This document shows positions 33,017 through 44,690 of a DNA stretch of 64,000 nucleotides, in pieces. The DNA lies in assembly GCF_000281045.1 (NCBI RefSeq), contig NW_008246073.1, forward strand, positions 228,985 through 292,984, read 5' to 3'. Position numbers and translations under genes: made by a program. Every line of letters begins with the position of its first letter. Positions within the stretch are counted from its first letter, which is position 1. This DNA is from Saprolegnia diclina VS20 (lineage: Eukaryota > Oomycota > Saprolegniomycetes > Saprolegniales > Saprolegniaceae). The notes under the pieces were generated by a model that searched no databases, was not told the origin of the DNA, and saw only the letters and a program-made list of their open reading frames with translations.

Positions 33017-33633
33017 GGCAAATCCGAAAATGGCCCACTTCAACGACTTTGCCCTTTGTTTGGTATGGTCCCCCGACCCCGGCCAGTGTGTCTTTTTCGA
33101 ATAAAATGTATTGGATGTTGAAACTGTAGGGCCTGGGTGGGGGACGGGTACAAACATTGGGATGATGCACTTTTTACAGGCCCAATCGGACCCGATGACG
33201 TCACGGCCCAGTAGCGACCAGTGGATACCACGACGTAGCGTCGACGTCGCGACGCCTCGACCATCGATGCTGTTTGATGGATCTGCATTCTTGGGCACTC
33301 GAGAAATAACATGCAAGGCGACGTCGGCGCATCACCGCATCAAATTTGCATACACCATGCGGGTTGCCACGGAAGATCCGTTGCTGGATTTATTTCCTTG
33401 TCAATATACCAGCGATCTACGGCGTGGGCATCAGCGGAGCAATCAACTTTACAGGTTAGTTTGCGACCACACAGCGCTATTAGTTGGCCGCAAACGCTTC
33501 TACTAGTAGTAGCTACGGGCTGTACTTTTGTCACGGGGAGGAGAACGCTCGAAAAAGACACTGCCCGAAACGACGGGGCCTTATATACGGACGATCCGTA
33601 GTCTTAAAAAGTTGGGCGTTGAAGGGTTAAGCG
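33017..33633. other. Intergenic, no gene seen
   Basis: About 620 bases including the upstream region of the reductase. Short open frames on both strands without recognisable domains; a TACTAGTAGTAGCTA near-palindrome lies near 33502. Confidence 0.55.
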
Positions 33634-35838
33634 TCAGTGACTGCAACGGAACAAGCACAGACTGGGCATGGCGTCTATCGTGCAATCATGAAAGTCCCCC
33701 ACACGTCGCAATACAATTCTAGTCGAAAGGAAGACGCACCTTTGAAAGCGGCAAATTCTTTTCGAGTGAGCACGAGACCGTATGCGAGCAGTGTTTCCAA
33801 GTGCTGCAGGGCTAGTACCAGTCGTTGCCGTGGGCCGATTGGGTTTGAGAAAAGGTAGTGTACGCTGAAGATGAACAAGCGACGCGGCGTCGATGCTCGT
33901 GTTGGACACATTCAACGTTTTGAGCTGTCGCAGCTGCGCCAAGCATTTCAAACCAGCGTCCCGCAACTCCCTATACCATTGGCAATTTCGTTCATGACAA
34001 AGTCTGGTGGTTTGGAGAGCACAACTTGTTGTGGCTCACATTGAGCTCCGTCAAGTGCGGCGCTGAGGACGCAAGCATGCCGGCACCGCGGTCCGTGAGG
34101 TAGCCGCTGCAGAGCACGAGGCGACGCAGACTCTGCAAACATGCGAGGTACTCGAGACCTCGGTCGGCGATGCTACGCGCCGAGAATCGTGTGTGCCCAA
34201 AACCCATGCACCGCGTACCTTGCACCAAAGAGGGCCAAGCTCGTGAGCTGATGAAGCGAGCCCACGGACGACAAGCTGTGGTACGTGACGCCTTCTGTGC
34301 TCAGCACCAAGCTTGTGAGGTGCTTGAGATGGGGTAGACCTCGTGCGCCCATGTCCGAGACGTCGGTGTGCGCCACGTGGAGCTCTTCGAGGGACGTCAA
34401 GTGCTCGCAGAGGACTTGAAAAGTCGCATCGTTGAGCTTGGTGCGCGCGGCCTTGAAGTACCGCAGGCGAGAGAGCGATCGCAGGCATCGGAATGAACTA
34501 CACCGATTTTGAATGAGTGCGTTGGTCATTGGCTCTGAGCGCGGACGTAGCAGTTGCCTGGCTTTGCGAGACATCGAGGGATGTGAGCGTCTCCAGCGAC
34601 GCGGTGACCTACGCAAGACAGCTGAGGGTAAGAGGGTAGGAGCCATGCAAACCGCACCGCCAACCCCGTATCGTTCACGCCCGAGGTGGACAAGTCGAGG
34701 AATGTCAAGCTAGCCCACGCGCGGTGGGGACTCTGAACAAGGCGACACTGACTAGCTTCAAACGAAACGAGCTCTGAAAGCGAGTCGAGTAGATTGACGC
34801 CGGCTTGGTCGACAGCGCGACAGCCTGAGAGCACCAAGTGCTGTAGCTGATGCGCATGGACAGCAAGCATGGCTAAGGCGCCGTTTCTAGTTTCAAGCTC
34901 AGGCTAAGTGAACCGACGATTTATTGACGAGCAAGAGTACGTGATGTTGCACAGCCCAAGGTTTAGGGAAAGGAGCGAAGCCAGGCCTGTCACGACCGCA
35001 AGCACGCCTCTGTCCGAGATACCAGAGCACTGACTCAAGTTGAGTCGTCGTAGACTCGGTGGCAAAGCAAACAAACCTGTATCGGAGATCGAGGGGCATT
35101 GGGACTAATCACGATGAATGCCCGAGAGAGCGGGGTATCCATTTCAATTACCAGGTCCAAGTCGGTCAGTTGCGTGCACGACAAGAGGTGCCCGAGTGAT
35201 TCGTTGCGCAAGAGAGCACATCCAGCGAGATGCAGCACAGACAAGTGCGTCGCATTGGAGAGTGGGTGCAGTGCCAACGGTGACATGTTCTTGCAGTGGC
35301 TCAGCTTGGCGACGCGGAGCGCAGCGAGCGGCTCGCGGCCCAGCGTCTCGACGCCAGTGCAGCGCGTCAAGTCGATGTGCATCAGCGACGCTGTAATAGA
35401 AGGCGCAAGAGCTTGCAGCCAGCCCGTGTCGACGTCAGCGCAATCGGTGAGGTCGACGCGCGTGCCCAACGGGAGCGACTCGCCAAGCCGTGCAAACAAG
35501 TCGGCCGTCAGGGCTTCGTGCGCCACGAGCCGACGCAGGAGCGCGCCAAAGAGCTCTGGCGGTAGTACCGCAGTATCCACTGAGGCTGGCGCGGAGGCCA
35601 CCTCGATCGCGAGGCGGTCCAAGCAGAGCTCAACCAGTGTGGACGACCCCAACGGAAGCCGTCGGCGGTGCTGTGGCTGACTAGGATTCTTGGTGCGGCA
35701 GTGTTTGGGCGCGCGCACATCGTGGGACTCGACGACCGACTCGGTCGAGCTGCAGACAATGCCCATGCGCGAGAGTGTCGAGAACGACAAGTGTAGAGGA
35801 CGACGACTCGCGCCGTTTCCAGTTTTGTTCTTCGACAT
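33634..35838 (-). CDS. Leucine-rich repeat protein
   Basis: Multi-exon protein of RNI/AMN1-like leucine-rich repeats, probably a protein-interaction scaffold or substrate receptor. Exon 1 (35838-35152) joins exon 2 (from 35104) in phase, giving TDLDLSQCPSISDTGLFAL and LRRLNLSQCSGISDRGVLAV. Later repeats include LQHLVLSGCRAVDQAGVNLL, LTFLDLSTSGVNDTGLA, LEELHVAHTDVSDMGARGL and LKTLNVSNTSIDAASLVHL. The N-terminal 100 residues lack repeats. Two starts are possible: the ATG at 35838, or the one at 35766, which would begin MGIVCSST, a textbook N-myristoylation plus palmitoylation signal. Exon borders after 34700 are approximate, and the stop at 33634 assumes no further intron. Confidence 0.75.
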
Positions 35839-36101
35839 TGCACTTTCTACGCGAATCTAAACGCACGCCACTCAACGCGCCACGTCGCATGCGACAACAA
35901 CTTTACCGTCCCCATGGCCGCAATCTCCATGCGGTCGAGTGCCCGTCGGTGCCATAAAATGTTTAGTGCTCCCTTCACACCATATCCGATAGTGTCGTTG
36001 GTTCTTGGACGTCATGAGCATCCAAATTGGCCATCGAGCGAAAGTTGGGTGGAAATAGCCCATCTGGTGCCAGTCCCATTCGCTTGTCATCATTGGCAAC
36101 G

Positions 36102-37245
36102 ATGGCGGGTCCCGGGCGCACCAAGTTCATTATGATGGTGTCGTACCACGGCACAGCCTTTGTGGGCTGGCAGCGACAAGTGCGAATACTTCTTCTTGCG
36201 CTCTGGACAGGCTCATATGATGTCGTAGGCAGCGTCCGCGACGGGCGGCAAGCTCATGCTAAGCGTCCAGGACGTTATTGAGGACGCGGTCTCGACGATC
36301 TATCGTCCGCAAGGCGACCGCATCAACGTCACCTCTGTGAGCCGGACCGACTCGGGCACGCACGCTCTCCAGGTAGAGTACGCTCGTCCCAACACTTGAG
36401 TTGAATCGATCGTGGCTAGCAATATTGCACGTTCGTTCTGGACGAGTCGCCGGCGCACGACCCTGCCGCCATGCTGCGCGAGATCAACGCCTCGTACGAC
36501 CAACTTTGATAGTGACATGGAATTGATCATCATTATTTAGACTTCCCGAAGCGGTGCTGGCGCAGACGCTGGCCATCGTGCCACCGAGTACGTTCAAGCA
36601 CCGCACCAAGTCCAAGTTGAAGAAGTACGTCTACTACATCCAGCAAGGCAAGCGACCTGTCCACGAATCGTCGCCGTACTCGTGGTTCATCGGAAAGCGT
36701 CTCGACTTGCCCAAGCTGCGCGACGCCTTGAGGTTGGTGTTATCGCACGCTGACGTTGTCGCCTCAGATTTGAGTAGCCTCATTACGGGCACGCATGATT
36801 TCCGCACGTTTTCCATGGGGCTTCAGAAGGACCATTTTGTCGATATGAACACGCTCCGGACCATTGTCGAGTGCAAGGTCGTGCCGCGTCGGTACACAAT
36901 CGTTTTTTGGTATTTGAGAAGACCTACCCCTTGACTAGACATGTCGACTTTTCGCTCGACTTGACGCGATCAGGCACGGGCCCCATATTGCCACAGGACC
37001 CCGACTCTCTCGACGAGAATTTCGTCGTGTGCATCGAGATTACAGGCAACGGCTTTCTTCGGCACATGGTGCGGCGCATCGTTGGCACCTTGCGCAGTGT
37101 CGGCGAAGGGCGCGCCGGTCCGGAGCTGATGACGCAAGTTCTTGACGGCCAGATCGAGCCAGGTCCGTCCGTGCCGTCGCGTGGCCTTTGGCTCCACCGC
37201 AGCTGGATGACCCAAGCCGAGTACGAGGCTGAAAAGGCGCTGTAA
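36102..37245 (+). CDS. TruA-family tRNA pseudouridine synthase
   Basis: Isomerises uridine to pseudouridine in tRNA. Exons 36102-36179 and 36229-36372 are firm; further exons start near 36422, 36541, 36779 and 36959 and run to the stop at 37245. MMVSYHGTAFVGWQRQ is the TruA N-terminal strand; VTSVSRTDSGTHAL holds the catalytic Asp (R-T-D-x-G). LITGTHDFRTFS and TGNGFLRHMVRRIVGTLRSV are the other two family signatures. Splicing at 36735 and 36778 is needed to give LRDALSLITGTHDF. The TruA/Pus1-Pus2/Pus3 choice cannot be made by eye; the size (about 290 residues) suits a bacterial-type TruA. Confidence 0.88.
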
Positions 37246-37282
37246 CGTGGAACGCATTGTTCGCTGCTCTAATTGTCTCTTG

Positions 37283-38751
37283 TTAAACTTCCCAGGGTCC
37301 GAACGACGCCAGGTTGGCGTCAATGCGAGCGACTACGTCGTCGCCAAAGGACTCGATGCCGTGGTCGTCCATTTGCTTGAGCTCCTTCGTGGTCAAAATG
37401 ACAATGTTGCCCGGCGAGAGAGGCTGGTCCTTGCGCCACCGCGTCATGTACGTGCGGTCGACGCCGCCGCAGCGAATGCCGCTCACGGAGCTGCGGGCCT
37501 TCCACACTTCTTGGTACAGAAAGTCCATATCATCCTACTCGATCCATGAGACATGTGTGTCAACAATATTGTCGTGTACCTTGTCGACGGCAATCTTTTG
37601 GGAAAACCCGAGGTTCTTCTCACGCTGTTGAAGCTGCTGGTAAAACTTGTTGCGTTGCTCGCGACCGAGCTTGGGCATGTTTTCGGGACTAGACAGAACA
37701 AATCAGAAGCGAGAGGACAATAGGGAGTGTACTTGATGGGAAGCCCGGCCATGTCGGTCAAGACGAAAGCCGCCATCGACTGGCCAAACATCGCCGGCAT
37801 CGTGCCAAGCACCGGGATGACGCGGATGCGCATGTTCTCGACGTTGCCAAACGCACCGGGGTCCGCGGCCTGCTCGGCATCGAGCGGCAAGAGCTTCGCA
37901 ATCGTCTTTTCGCTCGAGTAGACCGTCGTGACGGTCGACGCGTCGATACCCTTCTTCTTGAGAAAGTAGCGAATCTTGGACGCCAACGGATCGCCTAGTC
38001 GTTATTTCAAGCACAATGTGTCAGCAACGCCAAATACGTACGCACAGCGTCCTGCAGCGAGCCAATGTGAATGCGCGTCGGGTCAGCCTTGCCGCCGGCG
38101 CCGGTCGCCGTGATCACCTTGAGGCCCTTCGTGCTCGCCGCGACCAAAAGAGCAGTCTTGGTCGTCACGTCATCAATGCAATCCAAGACGTACGTCGGGT
38201 TGCCTGCATAGGTTATTCGTTGTGAGCAAATATACATGCAAGTGCGACAAAGACATCGTACCCGCGAGCAGCTCGTCGGCGACGTCGGCCTCAAACATGA
38301 GAGGCACCGCCTCGACCTCGCATTGCGGCACGATTTCGTGCAAGTGCTTTTTGAGCACAGCAGCCTTGGACAAGCCAACGTCTGCGCGCGTCGCGACAGC
38401 GTGTCGGTTGAGCGACGAGAGTGTCACGTTGTCGAAGTCGATGAGGCGGAGCTTCTTGACGCCGGACCGCGCGAGCATGTGAGCAGCGTGCGACCCGACG
38501 CCGCCAAGACCGATCACAATCACAAAGGCATCTTGAATCTTGGCAAAGCCTTCGTCGCCAAAGAACGAATTGATGCGCGAGAATTGCTCGTTGGTCAAGA
38601 CCTGGCCTGACGACGACGACGGGGCGGTCGCCGGGAGGTCGCGGGCCGACGGCTTGGTCGCTGGTGGCGATGGCGATTGCAGAAAGCGTTGGGCCGCAAT
38701 GGCAGAGATCGCGCCGAGGGCGAAGAGCGCAACCGGCACTACGAGCTTCAT
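37283..38751 (-). CDS. TcdA-type tRNA threonylcarbamoyladenosine dehydratase
   Basis: E1-like ATP-dependent enzyme that cyclises t6A in tRNA (TcdA in bacteria, Tcd1/Tcd2 in yeast). At least four exons, the first from 38751 to about 38262. A membrane helix (KLVVPVALFALGAISAIAAQ) at the N-terminus recalls the membrane-anchored yeast enzymes, which sit in the mitochondrial outer membrane. Then INSFFGDEGFAKIQDAFVIV, the nucleotide loop GLGGVGSHAAHMLARSG, LRLIDFDNVTLSSLNRHAVA, VLDCIDDVTTKTALLVAAS and ITATGAGGKADPTRI follow. The C-terminal part has RVIPVLGTMPAMFGQSMAAF. It ends 38 bases from the pseudouridine synthase in a tail-to-tail pair of tRNA-modification genes. Confidence 0.9.
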
Positions 38752-39179
38752 GATGTGGATGACAACGAGAAGACCACGAATGACCACGCGCTATTCAATG
38801 GTGTCCTTTCGCGTATTCGGATTGGCTGATGGGGTAGAGCACGACCAATCAGCATACGATTAGTACACCTAGGTTCATGGTCAGCTCGACGGTGCAAGGT
38901 ATTCCTTAGGTCGCGCCATTGTTTTTAGAAACCATCACCACCACCATCAGCATTTTAATTATATAATACATGTACAGTCGAATAATTCGCGGCCTCGATC
39001 GTTGGCTTTCGATATGGCCACTCATGTACTAGTACCCTTGCTTTCGACCAGCAAGAGCCTGTACCGAGGTGACAGCTAAAAATCACGTTGGAAGTCTCAG
39101 CCAAGAGTTAACAATCAGTTTATTGACCCTTGCCAAAACTATTCGATATGTCTTTAAAATATTTCACGCACTGGATAGG
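38752..39179. promoter_or_regulatory. Upstream region of the TcdA-type gene with CCAAT boxes
   Basis: CCAAT sequences lie at 38821-38825 (inverted) and 38845-38849, about 70 and 95 bases before the start at 38751. The remainder to the tRNA is AT-richer than its surroundings and shows nothing coding. Confidence 0.45.
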
Positions 39180-39184
39180 AAAAA
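39180..39184 (-). terminator. RNA polymerase III terminator of the tRNA
   Basis: A run of five T on the minus strand, a few bases after the 3' end of the tRNA gene, the usual stop signal for RNA polymerase III. Confidence 0.8.
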
Positions 39185-39187
39185 GTA

Positions 39188-39260
39188 TGGTCTTACCCGG
39201 ACTTGAACCGGGGACCTTCTCCACGTCAAGGAGACGTGATAACCGCTACACTATAAGACC
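39188..39260 (-). tRNA. tRNA-Val (anticodon GAC)
   Basis: A 73-base cloverleaf without intron and without encoded CCA. Acceptor stem GGTCTTA pairs perfectly with TAAGACC; the anticodon stem TCTCC/GGAGA surrounds the loop TTGACGT, so the anticodon is GAC; the T stem CCCGG/CCGGG surrounds TTCAAGT; the discriminator base is A. Internal promoter boxes fit: box A TAGTGTAGCGG and box B GGTTCAAGTCC. The body resembles eukaryotic nuclear tRNA-Val or tRNA-Glu. The D stem has one T-T mismatch. Confidence 0.93.
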
Positions 39261-39631
39261 TTGTATACATTGACCCACGAGAGTCACAAAATATAGAGTT
39301 GTGGTAGAGTAGTAATGATAAATCCGCTTATCTCCACTGTTTTTTGTTATCATTGACGCACTAAATCGTAATATGCACCGCAAGGGCAAGAGGGTTTTTA
39401 GCGCTTGCTTTTCATTGAGGTCCCTGCATGGGAGGTCGATCTACCTACAAGAGTGGGCTCTCCGTCTTGATACCTAATCGATGGTTTTTGCATGTTGGAC
39501 GAAGTCGAACCTGTGTCAAATGATTTATATAAGTTGTCACAGTCGATGTGTGCCTAAGGATACGAGCCTCTTGCTTTAGGCTTCTGGTGCGCGCGGATTG
39601 GACAAAAGTCCATCCAAATTCCAACGGAAAG
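39261..39631. other. Intergenic, no gene seen
   Basis: About 370 bases between the tRNA and the UBE2T-like gene; relatively AT-rich, no element recognised. Confidence 0.6.
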
Positions 39632-40540
<909 letters not shown>

Positions 40541-40580
40541 GGTAGTCTACGTTCCTATGTACACGAATAATCCAGCGCCT

Positions 40581-41064
40581 CTAGTCGTGGGGCAAATGCT
40601 GCAAATGTGGCATTGTCGTTCGCAGCGCGTCTTTGGACTGCGAGCTTTCGTCGCTTGCGTCGACATGGTGGAAGCCGTGGCTCGAGTGTCGGACCGACTT
40701 CTCGAGCTGCGCGCTGCTGGGTGCGATCGCTTGCAGATGCTGCTTTCGACACACCATCGCATCGGGCTCCTACACGTACGCTCTCGGCGCACATATCTTG
40801 CCACACGGCAATACCTTGTCCTTGACGGGCGATGGCGCCGAGAGCTTCTCGAGCTTGTACTTGGGGGGCGAAAGCTGCGGGTCAAACTAGGCGGCTTCGT
40901 CGATCCGGAGACATGGTGGCGCGACGCACCTGCTGCAAGCGGTCGACCGTCCCCGCGCCTTGCTTGGGCTTGTACCCGAGCGGCTCCAGTTGAAGAGGTA
41001 TCGCGCTCATGCTCAACATCTTTTTGTGGCTCGTTATCGACGGCAGCTCCATGGACGCATGCAT
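40581..41064 (-). CDS. Small hypothetical protein, three exons
   Basis: I do not recognise this protein. Exons 41064-40930, 40886-40815 and 40769-40581 join in phase 0 with two introns of about 45 bases ending CCTAG and TGTAG, the local pattern, and give 131 residues. The start reads MHASMELPSITSHKKMLSMS; the middle has LEPLGYKPKQGAGTVDRLQQ and FDPQLSPPKYKLEKL; the end is Ser/His-rich. No helix, signal or catalytic motif stands out. The intron pattern, rather than sequence similarity, is the support. It is tail-to-tail with the UBE2T-like gene, 40 bases apart. Confidence 0.5.
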
Positions 41065-41567
41065 CCCCAAAGCGAACTGTCATCCACTGTGCTAACAATA
41101 GGCACAGCGGTTTCGAGCCCGTCACATGCGGCGTTGCGATGACGCGCCCTTGTCCACAGATTGACCCTCGTGGAGCAACGCGCCTCTCGCCTGGACGTGT
41201 GACTTACCCGTCTCTTTATGGATCCATCGAGTCTTTTGGTCGCATTCAGTGAGCTAAAACGACGAGGTGGCTCGGGAAATGCGTGTTCTGTTCCATGCAC
41301 CAAGGCTTTGCATGCAGTGTACCTCTTCGACGCAAACCAGCCAGAGACTTCAGCATCTCAAGGTGTCGCTTGACCGAGATAGCACAAGAGCACTCAACGC
41401 TCGACCCTGCTAGGGTCTAAGGCAAGCGGCAGGAGAGATTTGAGCCGTCACTGCGTCGGTCTGCTGCATTGGACGGCACATTTTTGCTGCTGGCCTAAAT
41501 CCTTCATTGCTTATCTAGTCTACTAGTACTCCACTACTACAAATACAGGTCATCGTAAATGTTCTCT
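41065..41567. other. Intergenic, no gene seen
   Basis: About 500 bases; nothing conserved recognised. A CTAGTCTACTAGTACT near-repeat lies at about 41516. Confidence 0.55.
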
Positions 41568-42452
41568 CTAGTATGCGGCGGCGGATACGGTCGTCGGCGC
41601 TTTGAACGTCTTGAAGAGCTTGTCCCAGAGACTGAAGCGCTTGGCAAAGTTGTAGTTGGGGTGCGTATGGTGCAGATCGTGGTCGTGCACGCGGAGGCAA
41701 ATACTTGACGACGACAAGAGCGGCATCTGCGGAAACGAAAAGCCTTTGATGTCGAGCCCCGAGTGGCCCGCGATCTCGACGTACGTCTTGTATGCGAGCA
41801 CGAGCTGGAGCTGCGTCGGCGAGACGCTCGGGCCCAAGAGAAATGCGAGCGTCATGGGCAAAACGTTGGTCAAGACCAAGTCGACGCCGTCTTGCTCGTA
41901 CGTCGAGAGCGGTGTCGGGTGCAAGTGCAAGTGGTGGCGCTTGTGCACGTGCTTGTACAAGCTCGGCACGATGTGGCAGATGTAGTGGGCGGCATAATGA
42001 AACAAGTCGAAAATGACTTCGAGCACGAGCGACTTGGGAATAAAGTACACGTACGCCTCGAGGTAGCTCCAGTAGTCTGCGTCGCTCGATGGATTGAAGT
42101 AGATGCCAATCGACGCCGAGACCACTTCGGTGGGCACGACAATGCAAAAGATGCGCGCGAGGATGACCATGTTTTGAGCTGACGACGGCGCCGACCGCTT
42201 CTCGCCGTGGATGACGTCCTTGAACGACGAGATCCACTGGAACCAGGCGAGGACGCCAAAGATGCGCACAACGACGCCGAGGTACCGGAGGCCGAGCACC
42301 GAGAGCAGCGACGTCTCTGTGGCCTGCGCTGCGAGCCAGTACGTGGCGGCCGCGATCGTGCAGATGAAGCTGTTGATGACCACGTAGAACTTGATCTTGC
42401 GCAGGAGCCAGGCCATGTTGGCCCACTGCATGCACGTCGGAAGAGGCAGCAT
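41568..42452 (-). CDS. Fatty acid hydroxylase/sterol desaturase family protein
   Basis: Integral membrane di-iron oxygenase of the family including ERG3, ERG25 and FAXDC2. Single exon, 294 residues from the ATG at 42452. Several hydrophobic helices (VVINSFICTIAAATYWLAA and others) surround the three histidine boxes: LFHYAAHYICH, HKRHHLHLHPTP and HDHDLHHTHPNYNF. The spacing is normal, so the enzyme is probably active. Substrate (sterol, sphingolipid or alkyl chain) cannot be told from motifs. Two CCAAT boxes (42566, 42625) lie 114 and 173 bases upstream. Confidence 0.92.
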   Translation of the reverse strand: MLPLPTCMQWANMAWLLRKIKFYVVINSFICTIAAATYWLAAQATETSLLSVLGLRYLGVVVRIFGVLAWFQWISSFKDVIHGEKRSAPSSAQNMVILARIFCIVVPTEVVSASIGIYFNPSSDADYWSYLEAYVYFIPKSLVLEVIFDLFHYAAHYICHIVPSLYKHVHKRHHLHLHPTPLSTYEQDGVDLVLTNVLPMTLAFLLGPSVSPTQLQLVLAYKTYVEIAGHSGLDIKGFSFPQMPLLSSSSICLRVHDHDLHHTHPNYNFAKRFSLWDKLFKTFKAPTTVSAAAY

Positions 42453-43106
42453 CGGGCGAGTAGTAGCGGTGGCGGCCGGCGACAGGTGGCGGCGATCTCG
42501 ACGCTTCAGTTGTGCGCCAGAAGCATCCAAGTACCGAGTGGCGTGTCCGTGGGACGTTGAACGGACCAATCAGCAGCAACGTTCGAATATACCCAATGAA
42601 TGATCAGGATGTGACACGATCGCGCCAATCAAAGCGACTGCAGCGGGATGACGCGCATGGGACGGCCGGACCGCTGCTTACGGAAGCTCCCGCCTCCAGC
42701 ATGACATCACTTGCCGCCGATGATGCAAGGGCGCGCGCAGCCGTCGACACCCGCATCATTCATACAGGTATGCGATGACTACGATAGTAAACTACAATAG
42801 AGTAAGCTTTACGTGCTCCATCGATAACCTTGGACGCTGCTGACGTTACCGGCCATCCATGCACTGGCCAACTCTACTCCACGCGGCCGTGGCCATGCAG
42901 CCAGCCTACTTGCATCATGATCGTCCTTCTGATACGCCGCTTGCACCAGCCATTTGATCGTCGAAGCGAGCTTGTATTGCATGCTTAAAGGTGCATAGTC
43001 GAGGATGAAATACATTGGCGTGCGACGTCAACAACGTGGTCACAGCAAATGAAATGGCAGCGAATGGGCTACACGATGGCGACGGCGTCGGGCGACCCAA
43101 GCGCAT
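42453..43106. other. Intergenic with CCAAT boxes, no gene seen
   Basis: About 650 bases including the promoter of the hydroxylase gene (CCAATCA at 42566 and 42625). No coding exon supported. Confidence 0.55.
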
Positions 43107-44087
43107 CTAGACCGCTTCGAGGGCCCCGTAGTTCTTGGCCGACGCGTGTTGCTGCGCCATCGGCGTTTTTTTTTGGGCGTCTTCACTCGGTGGTTGCCAG
43201 CGCGCAATGACGTCGGGCGTGATCATCGTGACAAAGCACCCAATGCAAAAGACGGAAATGACATGGCCGCAGAGCAGTGGCGGCGCCGTGCAGAGGAAAA
43301 CGCGGAACGAACTCCAGTCCGTGCCCGGAATAAAGTCGGCCCACATGACGTAGAGCGTGTAGAGCGGGAGGCACACGCGTGCAAAGAACCACGCAATGTA
43401 CGCGACATAGAAGAGGCCAATGTATACCGCCGTCTCCTTGTACCCGAGAAGGTCGAGGATCGTCGCGAGGTTCATGGGCGGAATGCAAATCTCGACGAGG
43501 AGATACATGCTCAAAAGGTATGTGTTCATCGTGCACCCGCCGTAAAAGTTGTAGAGCACATACGGGATCCTACGCCGATAACATGAGACGGGCTATCTAC
43601 AGAAGGACGTACATGGCAATGATGTGGTGGGCAACAAACACTTTGTAGTGCTCAATCTTCCACGCGTACACGACGTACAAGTCGAAGAGAAAGTACGCGA
43701 TCGCTACAGGTTCTCATATGAGCACCAGGATCAATAAGAAGAAGCTAAGACGTACAAAACGAAAAGAGACCGATCGCGAGGTCGAGGCTGTGGATCGGCA
43801 TCAAGTGTGCGTCCCATTCCTGCTGGCTAAAGCTGTAGAGGAGACCGGCGCAAATGACGGTCGAGTGGATCGTCGAGTTGATCCTAGCACGCCCGTCGTG
43901 AGCGACAATATACAAAAATCTTTGGACGCGCGTACCGAGAGCACCATTCGCCCTTCTGGACCTCGGAAAAGGCGCGGAAGACGGCCAAGTACTTGTTGGA
44001 GAGGTAGTATGAGCCATAAAAGACTGCGACAAAGCCCACGACGCAGAGGCTCAGGACGCCGTACGTGAGGAAGACGACGCCCGCCAT
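43107..44087 (-). CDS. TLC-domain multi-pass membrane protein
   Basis: Member of the TRAM-LAG1-CLN8 superfamily, whose known members act in ceramide synthesis or membrane lipid regulation. At least four exons from the ATG at 44087 (MAGVVFLTYGVLSLCVV) to the stop at 43107. Helices follow one another: FVAVFYGSYYLSNKYL, HSTVICAGLLYSF, IAYFLFDLYVVYAWKIEHYK with FVAHHIIAM (the TLC His motif), then YGGCTMNTYLLSMYLLVEI with PPMNLATILDLLG, and two more. The LVE..PP.N block matches the TLC consensus. It lacks the extended loop of ceramide synthases, so it is more like TMEM136/TLCD proteins. Inner exon borders are approximate. Confidence 0.75.
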
Positions 44088-44690
44088 TCGTCGTCTTTTC
44101 GCCAAATTCGAACTGCAATTTGACAGCAGCTGTGTGGTATATTACGAAGGGGCAGGCTTCAAGAATCGAGTTTGAGAGGTTTTGAAGAACGGCAACGTCA
44201 GCGACGCGAGCATCGGACGCCGATGACGTCGTGCCACTGGTCCAGCGCATACATACTAGTAATTGGTAGCTGGTGAATAGCATAGCCTCGGGCGATGGCA
44301 GAGATATGAGGTAGGACACCAAGTCCTTCTCAAAGGCCGATAGCGTTGGCAAGGACGAGGCGACCCAAGCATATGTGCCATGATTACGGTATGGCGCCAA
44401 TCACAGGGCGCCAAGTGGCAGCTCAAGGCGTCTCGTCAACTGTAGACACACAAGTGACAACGCCAAGCGACCATGCAGCTATCATGTAAGTTGCCCAGAC
44501 CACCGGGGGGCGAGCGCCGAGCTTGGTGCTGGGCACGGACGAACACGCCCCTCGATGCAAGCGCGCCATGGCGAAGCACTGGCCGCAAAGACACAAGACA
44601 CGTAGTACAATGCGCTCGGCGCATGCGTGTTGAGAAGACATTCGCACCGCAAGCTCTAGTCGGTCGAGCTGCTAGCGAGGAGCTTGTGCT
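44088..44690. other. Intergenic, no gene seen
   Basis: About 600 bases between the TLC gene start and the ARPC1 stop. One minus-strand frame is open here but has no ATG start or domain. Confidence 0.5.

Noticed and set aside
41515-42579. Second minus-strand frame over the hydroxylase gene
   Set aside because: Frame-shifted shadow; the histidine boxes are in the other frame.
43801-44400. 200-codon minus-strand frame over the TLC gene start
   Set aside because: Starts without ATG and is out of frame with the TLC helices.
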